Source: Bacillota bacterium
Lineage (GTDB): Bacteria; Bacillota; Clostridia; Lachnospirales; Cellulosilyticaceae
Assembly: GCA_023393125.1 (NCBI GenBank)
Contig: JAEWMQ010000090.1
Location: forward strand, 1-27,183
DNA: 27,183 nucleotides
Reading direction: 5' to 3'
Both the position numbers and the translations under genes were made by a program. Positions 23,060 to 27,183 of the stretch are shown piece after piece (the stretch's first letter is position 1; each line of letters starts with the position of its first letter). Under the pieces are notes generated by a model. It was not told the DNA's origin, did not search any database, and saw nothing but the letters and a program-made list of their open reading frames with translations.

Positions 23060-23887
23060 TCACTCCTTAATAAGAGGCTGACATTGCGCGCAATAATAAA
23101 TAGATCCGCCAAGATAGGCTTCCTTTACAATTTCTCCTCCACACTTTGGGCAACTTAAACTAAGGGTGTTTTTTGACATCCGCACCTTATATCCACCCTT
23201 TTCTCCAAAAATGTTCTTTTCTGTATCACGCCCACCATTTTGAACCATTTCATGTAAAACGGTAATACTACACTTCAATAATCTTTCTCTATCCGCCTCG
23301 CTAAAGGTACTGATTTTACGTTTAGGATGAATACCTGCTTCAAACAAAATATCCTGCAATACCCCATTCCCAACTCCAGGAAATCTCTGCTCCGTACCAA
23401 GAAAAGCTTTTGCACTCAAATTAGGCTTACTCTCCGCAAATATTTTATGATAATGCTCTGTAAATGCATCAGAAAATGGAGATATAGCTTGTTTACTTTT
23501 TATATAGTATTCATTATCAAAGTTTCCATCATAAAGAACGATCCCTCCATACATAGCAACTGTAAACACTAATACCAAATCATCATCTAACTCAATAAGT
23601 AATTGAAAATTCTTTGGTTTTTCATCATGTGACATCAACCTTATATTAACACCATCATTAAAACATAGCTTATATCCATTAGAAAAAACTATTTCAACAT
23701 AAATTCCAAAACCCTCTACCGATATTATTTCACTATCTTTAATTGCTGCCTCATATTCAGCTGGTTCCCCATTATACCAACAAAACTTATACACCTTAGA
23801 CGGAGGTAAAACTCCTACAACCTTTTTTCCAACAATATGCTTTCTAAGCTGCTTGGAAATAGTCAATACCTCTGGCAATTCTAACAT
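23060..23887 (-). CDS. Divergent Fpg/Nei-family DNA glycosylase-like protein
   Basis: This 275-residue protein has the Fpg/Nei layout: N-terminal domain beginning MLELPEVLTISKQL, a helix-two-turn-helix region with PGVGNGVLQDILFEAGIHP (keeping the conserved Asn), and a C-terminal zinc finger with Cys246, Cys249, Cys266 and Cys269. Fpg enzymes excise oxidised bases using an N-terminal Pro, a Lys in the beta-sandwich and an Arg in the zinc-finger loop. Here the Pro position is Leu, the GK of the Lys region reads GFGIY, and the GR of the finger loop reads GGSIYY, while Glu3 and Asn are kept. From memory a clostridial subgroup starting MIEIPEA shares these changes. So lesion binding is likely, but standard chemistry is doubtful. 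An AGGGG site precedes the ATG. It is a monocistronic gene. Confidence 0.85.
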   Translation of the reverse strand: MLELPEVLTISKQLRKHIVGKKVVGVLPPSKVYKFCWYNGEPAEYEAAIKDSEIISVEGFGIYVEIVFSNGYKLCFNDGVNIRLMSHDEKPKNFQLLIELDDDLVLVFTVAMYGGIVLYDGNFDNEYYIKSKQAISPFSDAFTEHYHKIFAESKPNLSAKAFLGTEQRFPGVGNGVLQDILFEAGIHPKRKISTFSEADRERLLKCSITVLHEMVQNGGRDTEKNIFGEKGGYKVRMSKNTLSLSCPKCGGEIVKEAYLGGSIYYCAQCQPLIKE

Positions 23888-24066
23888 AAACTATTCACCC
23901 CTCTTATACCTATCTTAATATATTGATATTAATTATTTGATTTTTCAAAATAATTATACCACCATTAAAACACTTAGTTAAACTTTTTTATCATTTAATT
24001 TTTCAATAACTATTCATCTCTACAAACAAAAACTTGCCGGAGCTTATGAGAAAAGCTGCTAGGAGA
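23888..24066. other. AT-rich intergenic region upstream of the Fpg-like gene
   Basis: This stretch should contain the Fpg-like gene's promoter; a TTGAAA lies on the minus strand near 23945-23950, but no well-spaced -10 could be fixed. No coding frame is supported. Confidence 0.35.
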
Positions 24067-24113
24067 AAATGAGAGGGCAGAGCCATCTTCTAGATAGCCC
24101 TGCCCTCTCATTT
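24067..24113 (-). terminator. Very strong hairpin, likely end of the kdpDE transcript
   Basis: A perfect GC-rich 14-bp stem (AAATGAGAGGGCAG / CTGCCCTCTCATTT) closes a 19-base loop. The minus strand continues ATTTTCTCC and the plus strand ATTTCTTTC, so it could act in both directions. It is the first strong terminator-like structure after kdpE, about 340 bases downstream. Confidence 0.7.
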
Positions 24114-24188
24114 CTTTCAAACGTTATTAAGCCCATAAACATTCTTGGCAGTAAAGCAGCGCAGAAAAAATTATGATCCCATTTTGTC

Positions 24189-24293
24189 TTAACCAAGGAT
24201 TTTCTCAGCTTTCTCTTTCTTCTCTTTATTAACAATGACGTATAAAGCATCCCAGCAACTCTGTTCTTGCAAATCAGTAGCTATGTAGGGAGG
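24189..24293 (-). other. Possible short gene remnant
   Basis: Between a stop at 24294-24296 and the TAA at 24189-24191 the minus strand reads 34 open codons ending DALYVIVNKEKKEKAEKILG. The ending looks protein-like (alternating hydrophobic strand, then a Lys/Glu helix), but there is no start codon, so it could be the 3' end of a decayed gene. The family is not recognised and chance remains likely. Confidence 0.2.
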
Positions 24294-24356
24294 CTAGTGG
24301 AATTACTGGAAGATGCATTGGAGCAGAGCTTAGAAACTCTTAATGAAGTAAACCTT

Positions 24357-24451
24357 ATGGGTTTTAGGGCGGTGCCCCCGCGTAGCGAGTTTTCGTCCGT
24401 TCTAAGGATCACGAATTTAGAGTTTCTTAGCGGAGTGAGATCTAAGCCCAT
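24357..24451. repeat. GC-richer structured element after kdpE
   Basis: This roughly 95-base block is more GC-rich than its surroundings. Its ends are imperfect inverted repeats: ATGGGTTTTAG (24357-24367) and CTAAGCCCAT (24442-24451). It contains a GGGC-GGT-GCCC hairpin (24367-24377) and a CTAAG / CTTAG pair (24402-24406, 24426-24430). An 8-bp arm GAGTTTCT (24420-24427) can also pair with AGAAACTC at 24332-24339 outside it. It starts on the kdpE stop codon. It could be a MITE-like element, a dispersed repeat or a structured 3' RNA. Confidence 0.4.
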
Positions 24452-25167
24452 TATTCACTTTCACTACTATCCGCTATTCGTATCAAACGATATCCCACCC
24501 CTATATGTGTCTGTATATAATTAGGTTCAGATGGATCCTTTTCTATTTTCTTTCTTAAAGTGGCCATGAAAACTCTTAAAGATTGTGTATCTCTATCAAC
24601 TAAAACATTAACCCATATTTTATCTAGTATGTAATTGTGAGTAAGTACCTTCCCTACATTTTTAGCCAGTAAACAAAGCAAACGGTACTCCATAGGCGTT
24701 AAGTGGACTTCTTCCTCATCAACATAAACTGTATTAGCACTATAATCTATTTTTAGTCCTCCATTAACGAAAACAGGCTCTTCTCTAGCGTTGCTATTAT
24801 CATAGTTCATCTTTCTAAAAGCTACTCTTATTCTTGCTAGAAGCTCATCTATACTAAAAGGTTTAGTGAGATAATCATCAGCACCAGCATCTAATGCTTT
24901 AATTTTGTCTTTATCTTCACTTCTTGCACTTACTACAATAATAGGATTATTACTCCAGCTTCGTACTTTCGTAATGATCTCGACCCCATCCATATCAGGA
25001 AGACCTAAATCTAATATAATAATATCTGGTTGAAAGGAAACTGCCTCTAAAATAGCTTTTTGCCCAGTATCTGCTACACGAAACCCATAGCCTTGTGTTT
25101 CTAATGTAGTTGTTATTAAATTGCGAATAGCTTTATCATCCTCTACTACCAAAATGCTCTTCTTCAC
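24451..25167 (-). CDS. kdpE: KdpE-type response regulator
   Basis: This 238-residue OmpR-family regulator has a receiver domain with Asp10/Asp11, phospho-acceptor Asp53 (IIILDLGLPDMDG) and Lys in LTKPFSIDEL. A winged-helix domain follows with LTPMEYRLLCLLAKNVGKVLTH (start of the DNA-binding domain) and the C-terminal THIGVGYRL. These match KdpE, which activates the KdpFABC potassium ATPase genes under K+ limitation. The start is GTG, inside the end of kdpD (32-base overlap), with AAGGAAG about 11 bases upstream; the overlap shows tight coupling. The kdpFABC genes are not in the window and may lie beyond the right edge. A structured element follows its stop codon. Confidence 0.93.
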   Translation of the reverse strand: MKKSILVVEDDKAIRNLITTTLETQGYGFRVADTGQKAILEAVSFQPDIIILDLGLPDMDGVEIITKVRSWSNNPIIVVSARSEDKDKIKALDAGADDYLTKPFSIDELLARIRVAFRKMNYDNSNAREEPVFVNGGLKIDYSANTVYVDEEEVHLTPMEYRLLCLLAKNVGKVLTHNYILDKIWVNVLVDRDTQSLRVFMATLRKKIEKDPSEPNYIQTHIGVGYRLIRIADSSESE

Positions 25168-27183
25168 TTTGATTCACTTCCTTACACTGTAATTTAAATC
25201 CAAAAATTGTTCCTTTAGGTCTATTATCTTTAATATAAATGGTTCCTCCATGAGCTGCAACTATGGATTTACATAAGGCTAAGCCTAGCCCTAAACCTCT
25301 TCTGCCATCTCCTTCTTTATTGTTAGCTGTATAAAACATGTCAAATATTCTCTTCTTATCTTCATCTATAATACCAATGCCTGTATCGGCTACTTCTATA
25401 GCTACCTTATTTTTCTCACGCCTTGCAGAGACTATAATCGTAGAACCCTCTTCCGTATATTTAATAGCATTATCTAAGAGATTCACAATCACTTGAATAA
25501 TAAGCCTTGCATCCACTTCAACCATCAAAATCTCTTCATCGCATTCCATCTTAATAGAGTGGGTGCGTTTAATTCTTTTAGCATGTTGTATGGCTTCTGC
25601 TAAAAGCTCCTCTACTAACTCTAGCTCTGGCCTGAGCTGAATAGTGTCATTTTCCACTCGTGTAATAGATAATAGATTTTCTACTAAATTAATGAGCCAA
25701 ATAGAGTCTTCGTAAATGCTTTCACAAGCTTGGCGCTTAAAAATTTCACTTAGCTTTCCTTCTTGTTCTAGCAAAATACTTGCGTTGCCTGAAATACTAG
25801 TTAAAGGTGTTCTTAAATCGTGAGATATAGAGCGTAGTAAATTAGCTCTTAGCTTTTCTTGTTCCGCTTCAAATTCCACCTCTTTATTAAGTCTATCTAA
25901 GCGATATTTTTCTATTGCAAAAGCCACTTCGTTGAGCATAGCGACAAGTAAATTATACTCAAAAGTCTCTATCTCTTCTCCATCACCTAGTACAATTCCA
26001 ACTACTGCAAAGACTTCTTTACCATTACCAATAGGTAAATATAACGCTTCCGATCCAGGCAAAGTATTGGTAGATGCTCCTGCTGGCATACCATTTTTAT
26101 AAGTCCACTCCGCTACAGCTCTTTCATCCCTATCTATATACTTTTGATACTCTATATCGGTTTGATCATCACAAGGAAACCACTTAGGCTCTCCTAACTG
26201 CTTATTATCTTCTACATAAAAGGTAAGAGGCTTATTAACTAATTTAATAATCTGCTCTGCTGTTTTTTCTATAATGTTCGCAATATCCTTAGCTCTTTGT
26301 AATCGCCTACTTGTGTCTAGCAAAATCTGTGTACGATATGCTTGACTAGCTGACCCCTTAGCTTGCCTTTTAACTCTAATAGTCATGGAACTACTCATAA
26401 TCGCTGCTAGAAGCATAATGACAAAGGTAATCGGATATCCAGGGTCATAGGACTCTAGACTAAACCTTGGATTGGTAAAAAAGAAGTTAAAAGTAATGAC
26501 TGAAATCACAGAGGCTACCACACTATAAGTACGCCCTTTGGTCACCATGGCACTTACTAATACTCCTAGAATAAATACCGTAATAATATTCGACTCTCTC
26601 ATTCCAACCTTTTCAAAGAGCATTCCTAGTAAAGTACATGCCACCAAAATAAGTAGTGTTTTTACCACGTCCATATAGTCTAGTTTTTCTTTTACCATCA
26701 TAAAGCTTTTCTTATACTTATTTTTATAAAAACTAGGGGCATCTGGAATAATGTAGACATCTATATAAGGAACTAGATGTATGAGCTGATCTACTAGGCT
26801 ATTTCTTCCTGTAAAAATAGACTTCTTAGTATTGGTTTTTCCTACCACTATTTTTGAAATACCACTTGCCTTAGCATATTCTATAATATGCTTTGCAATA
26901 TCTTCGCCGAAGGTTGTTACAATATGCGCTCCAAATTCCTTTGCTAAAGTAACATTTTCTTTTAAACAACGTTTAGCCCTATCATCCATTTCCTTTAAAT
27001 CCGATGTCTGCACAAGTAATGCCGTTAAAGGTGCCCTAAAAGCATTAGCCATTCTAGCTGCTGTCCTAATAACTTTGGCATTAGAAGGAGAAGCTGATAA
27101 GCATACTAATATATGTTCTCCTGTTACATATTGAACACCACTTTTAGCTTCTTTAATAAGCTCTATATCTCTATTTACCCTAT
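25136..27183 (-). CDS. kdpD: KdpD-type osmosensitive K+ sensor histidine kinase (5' end outside window)
   Basis: The frame is open to the window edge, giving 681 visible residues; the first in-frame ATG (27052) is internal. Missing is the N-terminal KdpD nucleotide-binding domain. Visible in order are a universal-stress-protein domain (to about residue 150), four membrane helices of the DUF4118 region (SNIITVFILGVLVSAMV onward), a GAF-like domain, and the kinase core. The phospho-acceptor is the His in LLRSISHDLRTPLTS (His411 counted from the ATG at 27052); N-box VNLLDNAIKYT, G1 DTGIGI and G2 GLGLGLALCK follow. In Firmicutes the USP domain can bind cyclic di-AMP; here that motif is altered (see findings). 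It overlaps kdpE by 32 bases. The kinase responds to low potassium or turgor and phosphorylates KdpE. Confidence 0.95.
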   Translation of the reverse strand, partial: RVNRDIELIKEAKSGVQYVTGEHILVCLSASPSNAKVIRTAARMANAFRAPLTALLVQTSDLKEMDDRAKRCLKENVTLAKEFGAHIVTTFGEDIAKHIIEYAKASGISKIVVGKTNTKKSIFTGRNSLVDQLIHLVPYIDVYIIPDAPSFYKNKYKKSFMMVKEKLDYMDVVKTLLILVACTLLGMLFEKVGMRESNIITVFILGVLVSAMVTKGRTYSVVASVISVITFNFFFTNPRFSLESYDPGYPITFVIMLLAAIMSSSMTIRVKRQAKGSASQAYRTQILLDTSRRLQRAKDIANIIEKTAEQIIKLVNKPLTFYVEDNKQLGEPKWFPCDDQTDIEYQKYIDRDERAVAEWTYKNGMPAGASTNTLPGSEALYLPIGNGKEVFAVVGIVLGDGEEIETFEYNLLVAMLNEVAFAIEKYRLDRLNKEVEFEAEQEKLRANLLRSISHDLRTPLTSISGNASILLEQEGKLSEIFKRQACESIYEDSIWLINLVENLLSITRVENDTIQLRPELELVEELLAEAIQHAKRIKRTHSIKMECDEEILMVEVDARLIIQVIVNLLDNAIKYTEEGSTIIVSARREKNKVAIEVADTGIGIIDEDKKRIFDMFYTANNKEGDGRRGLGLGLALCKSIVAAHGGTIYIKDNRPKGTIFGFKLQCKEVNQSEEEHFGSRG

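Noticed and set aside
24059..24250. 63-codon minus-strand frame
   Set aside because: It runs through the strong terminator hairpin and is out of frame with the more protein-like tail at 24189-24293.
24267..24524. 85-codon plus-strand frame across the element after kdpE
   Set aside because: It runs antisense into kdpE, has no good ribosome binding site and covers the structured element; more likely a chance frame over a repeat.
1..27183. CRISPR arrays, rRNA/tRNA genes, transposase genes or phage genes
   Set aside because: No regularly spaced repeats, cloverleaf-like or rRNA-like stretches, DDE or recombinase motifs were seen by eye.

Overview
The window is AT-rich, gene-dense DNA with strong AGGAGG-type ribosome binding sites, several GTG/TTG starts and hairpin-plus-T-tract terminators. 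It carries a Bce-type peptide-detoxification module and KdpDE. This points to a low-GC Firmicute of the class Clostridia, plausibly a Lachnospirales/Cellulosilyticum-like anaerobe; that placement comes from gene style and content, not from a search. I see no rRNA, tRNA, CRISPR array or phage genes. Most genes lie on the minus strand.

Layout. (1) 1-1800: an AT-rich flank with small hairpins and an orphan beta-propeller-like protein. (2) 1842-6441: a membrane acyltransferase and a pair of ABC exporter half-transporters. (3) 6688-11323: a complete BceRS-BceAB module (response regulator, intramembrane-sensing kinase, ATPase, FtsX-like permease), with a promoter before the regulator and terminators after the kinase and after the permease. 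(4) 11569-12202: mntP (Mn2+ efflux) on the plus strand, divergent from bceR across a shared region holding an 18-bp perfect palindrome. (5) 12319-13121: an orphan membrane-anchored protein and, upstream of it, the decayed remnant of a zinc metallopeptidase gene. (6) 13292-15171, plus strand: a tight three-gene operon of unknown function: a short TPR-like protein with a 15-cysteine tail, a DUF5685-like protein with two Asp-rich motifs reminiscent of isoprenoid synthases, and a multi-pass membrane protein. (7) 15335-20466: a six-gene glycan operon with a flippase, a UbiA-type polyprenyl-phosphate phosphoribosyltransferase, two GT2 glycosyltransferases, an unknown membrane protein and a HAD-IB phosphatase. 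(8) 20931-22987: azoreductase and pirin, with an adjacent MarR repressor; matching palindromic operators sit in front of both transcription units. (9) 23060-23887: a divergent Fpg/Nei-family protein. (10) 24067-27183: a strong hairpin, a GC-richer structured element, kdpE, and kdpD running off the window edge.

How the parts work together. BceRS-BceAB senses and removes cell-wall-active peptides, and the neighbouring ABC pair may support efflux. The MarR-pirin-azoR set looks like a quinone/electrophile response with a simple autoregulated circuit. KdpDE is a potassium/turgor two-component system whose target transporter is not in the window. The best candidates for undescribed biology are the TPR-Cys/DUF5685/membrane-protein trio and the polyprenyl-phosphoribose glycan operon. 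Next come the apparently leaderless MarR gene with its operator filling the promoter spacer, the Fpg-like protein that seems to lack its catalytic residues, and the structured element just after kdpE.
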